From Aquila chrysaetos chrysaetos (taxonomy: Eukaryota > Chordata > Aves > Accipitriformes > Accipitridae): 64,000 bases of DNA. The notes under the pieces were generated by a model. That model was not told the origin of the DNA. It did not search any database and was given only the letters and a program-made list of their open reading frames with translations. This document shows, one piece after another, positions 59,801-61,896 of the stretch. Where the stretch lies: contig NC_044012.1 of assembly GCF_900496995.4 (NCBI RefSeq), positions 22,296,759 through 22,360,758 on the forward strand, given 5' to 3'. The translations under genes were made by a program, and so were the position numbers. How positions within the stretch are numbered: position 1 is the first letter of the stretch; every line of letters starts with the position of its first letter.

Positions 59801-60878
59801 ATTCACAACAAAGGCAGCACACCCTCTATGAGCACCATTACCCACTCAGCTCACATGGACATCTTCCAGAATTTGGCAGTAGACCTGGACACTGAAGGTG
59901 AGCTGGAAACACTTCTAGTTCATGCGATGTCAAATTTAACAGCTGATTATGTTTGAGCTATGAGAAGTACAGAAGATCATTTCATGTAGCTGCTATTGAA
60001 TTCACAGTAAGTAACGCTATGTTAGAATATTAAAAATTCTGAATACAGGAGCGATATTAAAACCAAACGTTTAGGGTATTCAAGGGAATAAGAAATAAGT
60101 TTGAAGAATTAAATTCTTACTGCCCCATCAGCTTGGATTGATAAGGCTTTTTTTTCCCCTATCTTCAGTTTTTGTTTCTTGTACCTTCATAAGGCAGGCT
60201 CACAAACCTTAACCTTAAGCAATACTAGTTGCTGCTTTATTCCTTTTTGTGTGTATGTCAAGGAAACCTTATGTACTCACTGTTCCTCTTCTTCTGTAGG
60301 CCGCTACCTTTTCTTGAACGCAATTGCCAACCAGCTGCGATATCCCAACAGTCACACCCACTACTTCAGTTGCACCATGCTGTACCTGTTTGCAGAGGCC
60401 AACACTGAGGCTATCCAGGAGCAGATCACTAGGTGAGAGGGAGGGCATTTAACTTGCCAGCATTCAGCTTTTTGCTTTCCTTCCTTGTGTATTTTGGATC
60501 TTTGAGGTTTAACTGTTTTTACCTTTGGATTTCAGGGTTCTCTTGGAACGGCTGATTGTAAATAGGCCTCATCCTTGGGGTCTCCTTATTACTTTCATTG
60601 AGCTCATAAAAAATCCAGCGTTTAAGTTCTGGAACCATGAGTTTGTTCACTGTGCTCCAGAAATTGAAAAGTGAGTAACTTAACCACAAAACCAATAAAA
60701 CAAAGTATCTGAAGCAGGGGCTGAGTTCTTGGTGCTTCATAGTGGAAGCACTGTTTGCTGCCATAAATGCACCTAATGCTGCTTTGCTTCTGTGTTCAGG
60801 TTGTTCCAGTCAGTTGCACAGTGCTGCATGGGGCAGAAGCAGGCCCAGCAAGTAATGGAAGGGACTGGTGCCAGTTAG
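8750..60878 (+). CDS. CNOT1: CCR4-NOT transcription complex subunit 1 (scaffold), complete, 48 coding exons
   Basis: CNOT1 is the large scaffold of the CCR4-NOT complex, which shortens mRNA poly(A) tails and represses translation, mostly in cytoplasm and P-bodies. The exons, given below, join to 2,375 residues against 2,376 in human, recognisable as CNOT1 along the whole length. By alignment to human: N-terminal HEAT region (CNOT10/CNOT11) about 1-700; HEAT block for tristetraprolin-type adaptors about 800-1000; MIF4G (CNOT7/8 and DDX6) about 1090-1315; DUF3819 (CNOT9) about 1350-1590; NOT1 C-terminal domain (CNOT2/3) about 1830-2360. LXXLL motifs are at 153, 181, 223, 570, 1638, 1941 and 2095. 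The start is ATG 8750 because [16 protein letters not shown] is the family N-terminus. No frameshift or internal stop occurs. Span given is genomic; only the listed exons are coding. Confidence 0.98.
8852..13085 (+). other. CNOT1: CNOT1 intron 2 (4,234 nt)
   Basis: AT-rich intron. The only recognisable insert is a minus-strand CR1 LINE fragment at about 10849-11036, followed by an A run at 11035-11047. Open frames here are short and unlike proteins. The acceptor has a long T-rich tract (13059-13082). Confidence 0.9.
10849..11036 (-). mobile_element. CR1 LINE 3' end fragment, minus orientation
   Basis: The + strand runs through blocks typical of an inverted CR1 tail: AATCACAGACTGG, then GGTTGGGAGGGACCTCTGG, then TCATCTGCTCCAACC, and later CAACCTCTCTGGGCAGCCTG and TCACCCTCATGGTAAA. 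Only the non-coding 3' part remains, as usual for 5'-truncated CR1 copies. It is clearly diverged from the consensus as I remember it, so it is an old copy. It lies in intron 2, antisense to CNOT1, away from splice sites. Confidence 0.88.
13086..13193 (+). CDS. CNOT1: CNOT1 coding exon 3, residues 35-70
   Basis: Phase 0 at both ends (108 nt). It encodes [20 protein letters not shown] and then the Asp/Gly/Ser-rich loop [16 protein letters not shown] of the N-terminal HEAT region. The donor is GTACAG, weaker than consensus. The next intron is 697 nt with nothing I can name. Confidence 0.97.
13891..13989 (+). CDS. CNOT1: CNOT1 coding exon 4, residues 71-103
   Basis: Acceptor ttcttttcag, donor GTTTGT (weak), phase 0 at both ends, 99 nt. 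It encodes [20 protein letters not shown] and continues to HYQK. It belongs to the N-terminal HEAT region that docks CNOT10/CNOT11. The next intron, 559 nt, has T runs near 14083 and 14161 and nothing else of note. Confidence 0.97.
14549..14617 (+). CDS. CNOT1: CNOT1 coding exon 5, residues 104-126
   Basis: Small 69-nt exon in phase 0, reading [20 protein letters not shown] and VQE. The Ile at 115 replaces a Leu in the human protein as I recall it. The intron that follows is only 99 nt, one of the three shortest in the gene. Confidence 0.97.
14717..14771 (+). CDS. CNOT1: CNOT1 coding exon 6, residues 127-144
   Basis: The smallest coding exon, 55 nt: [18 protein letters not shown] plus one base of codon 145. 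Its donor, GTAAGT, is consensus. The next intron is 433 nt with no recognisable element. Confidence 0.96.
15205..15408 (+). CDS. CNOT1: CNOT1 coding exon 7, residues 145-212
   Basis: Enters in phase 1 and leaves with one base of codon 213. It carries two LXXLL motifs, LPDLL (153-157) and LHLLL (181-185). Such motifs mediate the nuclear-receptor contacts reported for human CNOT1. The next intron, 1,429 nt, holds no recognisable gene or repeat. Confidence 0.97.
16838..17006 (+). CDS. CNOT1: CNOT1 coding exon 8, residues 213-268
   Basis: Begins [20 protein letters not shown], with an LXXLL motif LAPLL at 223-227, and ends with two bases of a Ser codon. The donor is GTTTGT, a weak site followed closely by GTAGGA. 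The next intron, 1,918 nt, is AT-rich with no recognisable element. Confidence 0.97.
18925..19051 (+). CDS. CNOT1: CNOT1 coding exon 9, residues 269-311
   Basis: Encodes [20 protein letters not shown] and on to GIPLQ, a highly conserved HEAT segment. Enters with one base completing Ser269 and leaves in phase 0. The donor is GTGAGT. The next intron is 290 nt. Confidence 0.97.
19342..19452 (+). CDS. CNOT1: CNOT1 coding exon 10, residues 312-348
   Basis: Phase 0, 111 nt, [20 protein letters not shown] through VLIDVLKEL. It includes an Asp/Lys/Ser-rich exposed loop. The next intron, 1,196 nt, contains a possible cryptic terminal exon at 19617-19661. Confidence 0.97.
20649..20819 (+). CDS. CNOT1: CNOT1 coding exon 11, residues 349-405
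   Basis: Phase 0, 171 nt, [20 protein letters not shown] through [10 protein letters not shown]. It differs from human at a few places, for example VNAIYRP where human has VDLIYRP as I recall. The next intron is 540 nt with nothing notable. Confidence 0.97.
21360..21487 (+). CDS. CNOT1: CNOT1 coding exon 12, residues 406-447
   Basis: Encodes [20 protein letters not shown] through DDNREIAT, leaving two bases of Trp448. The donor is GTAAAC, weaker than consensus. The next intron (1,038 nt) has an A run at 22301-22315 and a G9 run just before the acceptor tract. Confidence 0.97.
22526..22766 (+). CDS. CNOT1: CNOT1 coding exon 13, residues 448-528
   Basis: 241 nt. Encodes [20 protein letters not shown] through YAWHGQ, helical HEAT repeats rich in Leu. 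Acceptor tract is T-rich and ends gttag. The next intron (1,545 nt) holds C- and A-rich patches near 23120-23170 and no recognisable insert. Confidence 0.97.
24312..24431 (+). CDS. CNOT1: CNOT1 coding exon 14, residues 529-568
   Basis: Phase 0, 120 nt, [20 protein letters not shown] through DVAQDLK. Donor GTGAGT. The next intron (1,097 nt) has an A/C-rich simple stretch at 24591-24636 and is otherwise featureless to me. Confidence 0.97.
24591..24636. repeat. A/C-rich low-complexity stretch in intron 14
   Basis: Runs of A broken by CC and CAA units (for example AACCAACCAAAAAACC), 160 nt after exon 14. No poly(A)-tailed insert boundary is obvious. Confidence 0.7.
25529..25651 (+). CDS. CNOT1: CNOT1 coding exon 15, residues 569-609
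   Basis: Phase 0, 123 nt. LXXLL motif LSMLL at 570-574, then [20 protein letters not shown] and on to KIREHG. Residue numbering here still equals human. The next intron is 232 nt. Confidence 0.97.
25884..26035 (+). CDS. CNOT1: CNOT1 coding exon 16, residues 610-659
   Basis: 152 nt, [20 protein letters not shown] through CLQACA, leaving two bases of Gly660. Near the end of the N-terminal HEAT module. The largest downstream intron (4,606 nt) follows. Confidence 0.97.
26036..30641 (+). other. CNOT1: CNOT1 intron 16 (4,606 nt)
   Basis: AT-rich. It contains an A18 run (28268-28285) at the end of a moderately GC-rich patch (about 28010-28260) and a 112-codon minus-strand open frame (29180-29518) without recognisable domains. 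I see no known repeat family or RNA gene. The acceptor is ctgttctag followed by GAG, a TAGGAG pair. Confidence 0.8.
30642..30792 (+). CDS. CNOT1: CNOT1 coding exon 17, residues 660-710
   Basis: 151 nt. [20 protein letters not shown], then the Pro-rich segment [20 protein letters not shown] that opens the flexible linker between the N-terminal HEAT domain and the adaptor-binding block. The next intron is 1,364 nt with nothing I can name. Confidence 0.97.
32157..32358 (+). CDS. CNOT1: CNOT1 coding exon 18, residues 711-777
   Basis: 202 nt of Ser/Gly/Pro/Gln-rich linker: [20 protein letters not shown], later [20 protein letters not shown]. Predicted disordered from composition. It shows more substitutions relative to human than the folded domains. 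Leaves one base of codon 778. Confidence 0.96.
32754..32897 (+). CDS. CNOT1: CNOT1 coding exon 19, residues 778-825, with alternative donor
   Basis: 144 nt, Gly-rich [20 protein letters not shown] then [20 protein letters not shown] and QQSKMKP. The acceptor is cggtag|GTGG, giving LPGGL where human has LPVGGL; this is the single missing residue. Two in-frame donors lie 15 nt apart (GTAAGA at 32883 and GTAAGT at 32898); the first removes five residues around SKMKP. Confidence 0.95.
34024..34148 (+). CDS. CNOT1: CNOT1 coding exon 20, residues 826-867
   Basis: 125 nt, [20 protein letters not shown] through HPTMSVDE. Start of the middle HEAT block (about 800-1000) that, in human, binds the C-terminal motif of tristetraprolin. 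The next intron is 836 nt, AT-rich with no recognisable insert. Confidence 0.97.
34985..35271 (+). CDS. CNOT1: CNOT1 coding exon 21, residues 868-962
   Basis: 287 nt, core of the adaptor-binding HEAT block: [40 protein letters not shown] and [20 protein letters not shown]. Nearly identical to human as I recall. The next intron is 1,348 nt with nothing I recognise. Confidence 0.98.
36620..36698 (+). CDS. CNOT1: CNOT1 coding exon 22, residues 963-989
   Basis: 79 nt, [20 protein letters not shown] and PHHLQE, closing helices of the adaptor-binding block. Donor GTGAGT. The next intron (1,273 nt) holds no recognisable element. Confidence 0.97.
37972..38202 (+). CDS. CNOT1: CNOT1 coding exon 23, residues 990-1066
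   Basis: 231 nt, phase 0. [20 protein letters not shown], then an Ala/Gln tract (AQAQAQAQ, about 1018-1025) and a Thr-rich stretch ([20 protein letters not shown]). This is the low-complexity linker before MIF4G. The next intron is 1,347 nt. Confidence 0.97.
39550..39690 (+). CDS. CNOT1: CNOT1 coding exon 24, residues 1067-1113; followed by a GC-AG intron
   Basis: 141 nt, phase 0. [20 protein letters not shown] through QSNMTQK, the entry to the MIF4G domain. The donor is AAG|GCAAGT: GC instead of GT, in an otherwise perfect context. The only GT nearby (39694) would add 4 nt and break the frame, so the GC site is required. Confidence 0.96.
40438..40483. repeat. A-rich low-complexity tract in intron 24
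   Basis: A runs interrupted by single C, about 46 nt, 120 nt upstream of the exon 25 acceptor. Could be a decayed poly(A) tail, but no insert boundary is visible. Confidence 0.85.
40606..40785 (+). CDS. CNOT1: CNOT1 coding exon 25, residues 1114-1173
   Basis: 180 nt, phase 0. [43 protein letters not shown]4G domain helices that contribute to the CNOT7/8 and DDX6 surfaces in human. The next intron (1,074 nt) has an A/G-rich patch at about 41105-41285. Confidence 0.98.
41860..41976 (+). CDS. CNOT1: CNOT1 coding exon 26, residues 1174-1212
   Basis: 117 nt, phase 0, [20 protein letters not shown] and [19 protein letters not shown], typical MIF4G helices. The next intron is 337 nt. Confidence 0.98.
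42314..42424 (+). CDS. CNOT1: CNOT1 coding exon 27, residues 1213-1249
   Basis: 111 nt, phase 0, [20 protein letters not shown] and [17 protein letters not shown]. Still in MIF4G. Val1246 replaces Ile in human as I recall. The next intron is 564 nt with several short inverted repeats but nothing I can assign. Confidence 0.98.
42989..43066 (+). CDS. CNOT1: CNOT1 coding exon 28, residues 1250-1275
   Basis: 78 nt, phase 0, [20 protein letters not shown] and QEHDLK, a hallmark of the MIF4G domain of NOT1 proteins. The next intron (318 nt) contains a perfect 8-bp inverted repeat, TTCTTGAC/GTCAAGAA, at 43119-43141. Confidence 0.98.
43385..43562 (+). CDS. CNOT1: CNOT1 coding exon 29, residues 1276-1334
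   Basis: 178 nt. [20 protein letters not shown], then the charged [20 protein letters not shown] and the start of a Thr-rich linker after MIF4G. Leaves one base of Thr1335. The next intron is 510 nt with no recognisable element. Confidence 0.97.
44073..44203 (+). CDS. CNOT1: CNOT1 coding exon 30, residues 1335-1378
   Basis: 131 nt. Thr-rich linker [20 protein letters not shown] then [20 protein letters not shown] and NPT, entering the CNOT9-binding region. Gly1366 replaces Ala in human as I recall. The next intron (567 nt) holds a dense inverted-repeat cluster at 44424-44550. Confidence 0.97.
44424..44548 (-). ncRNA. Candidate H/ACA-like hairpin-hinge-hairpin-tail structure, antisense in intron 30
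   Basis: Read on the minus strand: hairpin 1 (44548-44495) has lower stem ACTTAAG/CTTGAGT and upper stem AAGGAGC/GCTCCTT. ATAGCA (44490-44485) fits the H-box consensus ANANNA, 16 nt from the upper stem. Hairpin 2 (44472-44430) has stem GACACTTA/TAAGTGTC with inner CCAG/CTGG, followed directly by ACA and three bases. The total is about 125 nt. Against it: hosted H/ACA RNAs normally lie on the sense strand, an alternative stem competes with the H box, hairpin 2 is short, and I find no rRNA target. Confidence 0.25.
44771..45067 (+). CDS. CNOT1: CNOT1 coding exon 31, residues 1379-1477
   Basis: The largest internal coding exon (297 nt), phase 0. [60 protein letters not shown]: the core of the DUF3819 module that binds CNOT9. 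Almost identical to human. The next intron (1,558 nt) holds nothing I recognise. Confidence 0.98.
46626..46766 (+). CDS. CNOT1: CNOT1 coding exon 32, residues 1478-1524
   Basis: 141 nt, phase 0, [20 protein letters not shown] through MDKRLAT, late DUF3819. The next intron is only 100 nt; reading through it adds 22 in-frame residues before TAA, which would give a 1,546-residue truncated product. Confidence 0.98.
46867..46971 (+). CDS. CNOT1: CNOT1 coding exon 33, residues 1525-1559
   Basis: 105 nt, phase 0, [20 protein letters not shown] and [15 protein letters not shown], end of the CNOT9-binding module. The next intron is 609 nt with no assigned element. Confidence 0.98.
47581..47700 (+). 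CDS. CNOT1: CNOT1 coding exon 34, residues 1560-1599
   Basis: 120 nt, phase 0, [20 protein letters not shown] and [20 protein letters not shown], linker to the connector domain. The acceptor is cattgcaaag, with an unusual AAAG end. The next intron is 551 nt. Confidence 0.97.
48252..48443 (+). CDS. CNOT1: CNOT1 coding exon 35, residues 1600-1663, tandem acceptor
   Basis: 192 nt, phase 0, [20 protein letters not shown] through AALGLLQK, with LXXLL motif LRSLL at 1638-1642. The acceptor is an AAGCAG tandem (48246-48251); use of the first AG would insert one Gln. The next intron (1,761 nt) carries an endogenous retroviral LTR. Confidence 0.97.
48884..49474 (-). mobile_element. Solo LTR of an avian endogenous retrovirus, minus orientation
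   Basis: Read on the minus strand, the segment follows the block order of a widespread avian ERV LTR: GGAGTTAATTTTCTTCATAG near its start, GGACAGCTGACC in the middle, a CAATAAAAGC TATA-like box (about 49185-49194), and GGGTCAACCC near its end. It is non-coding, with no internal viral genes nearby, so it is a solo LTR. Both ends are degenerate and I see no target-site duplication, so it is old. Length about 590 bp. I cannot name the family. Confidence 0.8.
50205..50347 (+). CDS. CNOT1: CNOT1 coding exon 36, residues 1664-1710
   Basis: 143 nt, [20 protein letters not shown] through WCNKQIT, leaving two bases of Arg1711. Donor GTCAGT, weaker than consensus. The next intron (582 nt) contains a strong 50-nt hairpin at 50615-50664. 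Confidence 0.98.
50615..50664. other. Strong 50-nt hairpin in intron 36
   Basis: Nested pairs GGCA/TGCC, TGCCT/AGGCA, AGC/GCT and GAAG/CTTC close an 8-nt loop (CACTGGTA), giving 16 base pairs with small internal loops. It is shorter than a typical microRNA precursor and lacks an ACA tail. Function unknown and possibly none. Confidence 0.35.
50930..51038 (+). CDS. CNOT1: CNOT1 coding exon 37, residues 1711-1747
   Basis: 109 nt, [20 protein letters not shown] and [16 protein letters not shown], connector helices. The following intron is 91 nt, the shortest in the gene. Confidence 0.98.
51130..51299 (+). CDS. CNOT1: CNOT1 coding exon 38, residues 1748-1803
   Basis: 170 nt, [20 protein letters not shown] through HSRGNAPE, leaving two bases of Gly1804. 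Donor GTGAGA. The next intron (1,111 nt) is largely occupied by an antisense coding-like relic. Confidence 0.98.
51720..52372 (-). pseudogene. Degenerate coding-like relic of unknown origin, antisense in intron 38
   Basis: On the minus strand, 52407-52027 is open for 126 codons and reads like real protein: mixed charged, Ser, Asn and aliphatic residues, for example [20 protein letters not shown] and [20 protein letters not shown]. After one TAG the same frame stays open and protein-like for about 65 more codons; then a different frame (51653-51910 ORF) takes over with [21 protein letters not shown] stop plus a frame change suggest a decayed, possibly retrocopied, gene. I do not recognise the parent. 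No poly(A) tail or target duplication is evident. Boundaries approximate. Confidence 0.4.
52411..52642 (+). CDS. CNOT1: CNOT1 coding exon 39, residues 1804-1881
   Basis: 232 nt, [20 protein letters not shown] through FSAFVGQ, opening the NOT1 C-terminal homology domain that binds CNOT2/CNOT3. A good branch-point match (TTCTAAC, 52375-52381) lies 30 nt upstream. The next intron is 2,124 nt. Confidence 0.98.
52643..54766 (+). other. CNOT1: CNOT1 intron 39 (2,124 nt)
   Basis: AT-rich, with a (TA)n run at 53275-53295 and T runs near 53484 and 54183. The minus-strand open frame at 54554-55039 is mostly the antisense of exon 40. I recognise no gene or transposon here. Confidence 0.85.
53275..53295. 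repeat. (TA)n microsatellite
   Basis: About ten TA units in intron 39, likely length-polymorphic. Confidence 0.9.
54767..55015 (+). CDS. CNOT1: CNOT1 coding exon 40, residues 1882-1964
   Basis: 249 nt, phase 0, [20 protein letters not shown] through VTKINLLNK, with LXXLL motif LIALL at 1941-1945. NOT1 homology domain. The donor is AAG|GTTGGG, one of the weakest in the gene. The next intron is 636 nt. Confidence 0.98.
55652..55815 (+). CDS. CNOT1: CNOT1 coding exon 41, residues 1965-2018
   Basis: 164 nt, [20 protein letters not shown] through INFQTLTAF, leaving two bases of Cys2019. Donor GTATGT. The next intron is 277 nt. Confidence 0.98.
56093..56210 (+). CDS. CNOT1: CNOT1 coding exon 42, residues 2019-2058
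   Basis: 118 nt, [20 protein letters not shown] and [19 protein letters not shown]. The donor is AAG|GTGTGG, weak downstream of +2. The next intron is 471 nt with nothing notable. Confidence 0.98.
56682..56783 (+). CDS. CNOT1: CNOT1 coding exon 43, residues 2059-2092
   Basis: 102 nt, phase 0, [20 protein letters not shown] and [18 protein letters not shown] helices of the NOT1 domain. Donor GTAAAA. The next intron is 266 nt. Confidence 0.98.
57050..57223 (+). CDS. CNOT1: CNOT1 coding exon 44, residues 2093-2150
   Basis: 174 nt, phase 0, [40 protein letters not shown] and [18 protein letters not shown], with LXXLL motif LRVLL at 2095-2099. One of the most conserved parts of NOT1 proteins. 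The next intron is 1,274 nt with no recognisable insert. Confidence 0.98.
58498..58647 (+). CDS. CNOT1: CNOT1 coding exon 45, residues 2151-2200
   Basis: 150 nt, phase 0, [20 protein letters not shown] through [10 protein letters not shown], surface used by the CNOT2/CNOT3 NOT-box dimer in human. The next intron (1,069 nt) has a (GT)n(AT)n microsatellite at 59529-59551. Confidence 0.98.
59529..59551. repeat. (GT)n(AT)n microsatellite
   Basis: About six GT units run directly into about five AT units in intron 45, a compound repeat likely to be polymorphic. Confidence 0.85.
59717..59897 (+). CDS. CNOT1: CNOT1 coding exon 46, residues 2201-2260
   Basis: 181 nt, [40 protein letters not shown] and onward to AVDLDTE. 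Leaves one base of Gly2261. Donor GTGAGC. The next intron is 402 nt. Confidence 0.98.
60300..60432 (+). CDS. CNOT1: CNOT1 coding exon 47, residues 2261-2304
   Basis: 133 nt, [20 protein letters not shown] and [20 protein letters not shown], leaving two bases of Arg2305. The codons here are GC-richer than the flanking introns. The next intron is 103 nt. Confidence 0.98.
60536..60670 (+). CDS. CNOT1: CNOT1 coding exon 48, residues 2305-2349
   Basis: 135 nt, [20 protein letters not shown] and [20 protein letters not shown] then PEIE, the last helices of the NOT1 domain. The next intron is 129 nt. Confidence 0.98.
60800..60878 (+). CDS. CNOT1: CNOT1 coding exon 49, residues 2350-2375 and stop
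   Basis: Acceptor tgtgttcag; encodes [20 protein letters not shown] and GTGAS, then TAG at 60876-60878. The C-terminus matches human CNOT1 as I recall. The exon continues as 3' UTR. Confidence 0.98.
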
Positions 60879-61100
60879 ATGAGCTGCATCTTGTGTTGTA
60901 AGCGTGCCAGCCTGGAGGTCCCCGTCCCATCAACTGACAGAAGACTCTGTAAGGCTCCTCCTGACCTTCCCAGCCCCCTTGATTGGGTAGACGCAACAGA
61001 CCCTGGGTGAAAGTCTATGTGGGCACGTTCCAAAGTTTGAAACAGATTTTTGACTTTTGGCCAAAATTCAGAAGATGCTGTGAATATCATTTTGAACTAG

Positions 61101-61108
61101 TGTAAATA
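61101..61108 (+). promoter_or_regulatory. Pumilio response element TGTAAATA
   Basis: Exact match to the UGUANAUA consensus, 223 nt after the stop codon and upstream of both poly(A) signals, so present in all 3' UTR isoforms. Pumilio proteins recruit CCR4-NOT, which makes feedback on CNOT1's own mRNA possible. Confidence 0.6.
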
Positions 61109-61194
61109 CAAGGAACAGAAACATTTGTCTGGACTTTTGGGTTTGTGCAAATTGTGTAAGAGGCAGGTGGGTAACTGGTGCCTGTCCAGCTTGT

Positions 61195-61200
61195 AATAAA
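61195..61200 (+). terminator. CNOT1: Proximal poly(A) signal AATAAA of CNOT1
   Basis: Canonical hexamer 316 nt after the stop. The downstream region has a TGTCTGGGG element near 61226-61234. Its use would give a short 3' UTR of about 340 nt. Confidence 0.6.
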
Positions 61201-61685
61201 GGGGCAGCTGCTGATGCCAAGCACTTGTCTGGGGCAGACCTCCTTGTCCTGACATTCCCAGACTCCCAAAGAATATTGAAAAGCCAGTTATAATATTATG
61301 TAACTTATTTTTCTTTATGTGGATGGGGGACCTTTAAATCACTAAGTTCTTTTACAAAAAAAAAGGGGTGGATGTGTTTGGAATATGGGAATACTATGGA
61401 GTATGGGAGGGGTGAGGGAGGGGTTAAGGTTCAGTGTTGCTTTTCCCCCACCCTCATCAAATGCTGACAGACAGCAAGTGGAGTGGCAGTCAGAATGCCT
61501 CCTTTCTGTTGGAGAAAGACACACCTCAGGCCCTTTGGGAGAGGGTCAGCTGTTTTTAGTAAAGAAACCAGAGACCAGGCCTATAGCTTTTTTTTTTTTT
61601 GACACTTGTAAATTTTGGAAGGTGGGGGGTTAAATCTAGACCTTTTCCCACCCCCCCATCCTGTGACCACACAGTATAAGTTTGT

Positions 61686-61737
61686 AAAAAAAACAAAAAA
61701 AAAACCAAAAGAAAAAAAAAACAAAACAAAAAACCCA
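61686..61737. repeat. A-rich tract in the CNOT1 3' UTR
   Basis: About 52 nt of A runs broken by C and G. Being transcribed, it could cause internal priming in oligo-dT libraries. Confidence 0.85.
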
Positions 61738-61874
61738 AAGGACCAATACAGCCCATTTTGTAAGGATTTTGAATGTTTTGTAAAGTATTGGTCCATGTGT
61801 TGTATTTTGTAGCCTTTCTAGTTCTTGGGCTTTAGTTCTCCCACTTCTTGTATGTATGCATACTGTAGTTACAC

Positions 61875-61880
61875 ATTAAA
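61875..61880 (+). terminator. CNOT1: Distal poly(A) signal ATTAAA of CNOT1
   Basis: The second most common hexamer, preceded by TGTA motifs and followed by GTGCC and TGTGCTT elements (61899-61911). Cleavage is expected near 61893-61900. Confidence 0.75.
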
Positions 61881-61896
61881 GTCATGACATGCAGCA

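Larger units (their letters stand above)
60879..61896 (+). other. CNOT1: CNOT1 3' UTR
   Basis: About 1 kb. It holds a Pumilio-type site (61101-61108), a proximal AATAAA (61195-61200), a C/T-rich and a G-rich patch, a T run (61590-61600), an A-rich tract (61686-61737) and a distal ATTAAA (61875-61880). Several TGTA motifs sit just before the distal signal, as expected for cleavage-factor I binding. The 3' end near 61896 is estimated. Confidence 0.85.
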
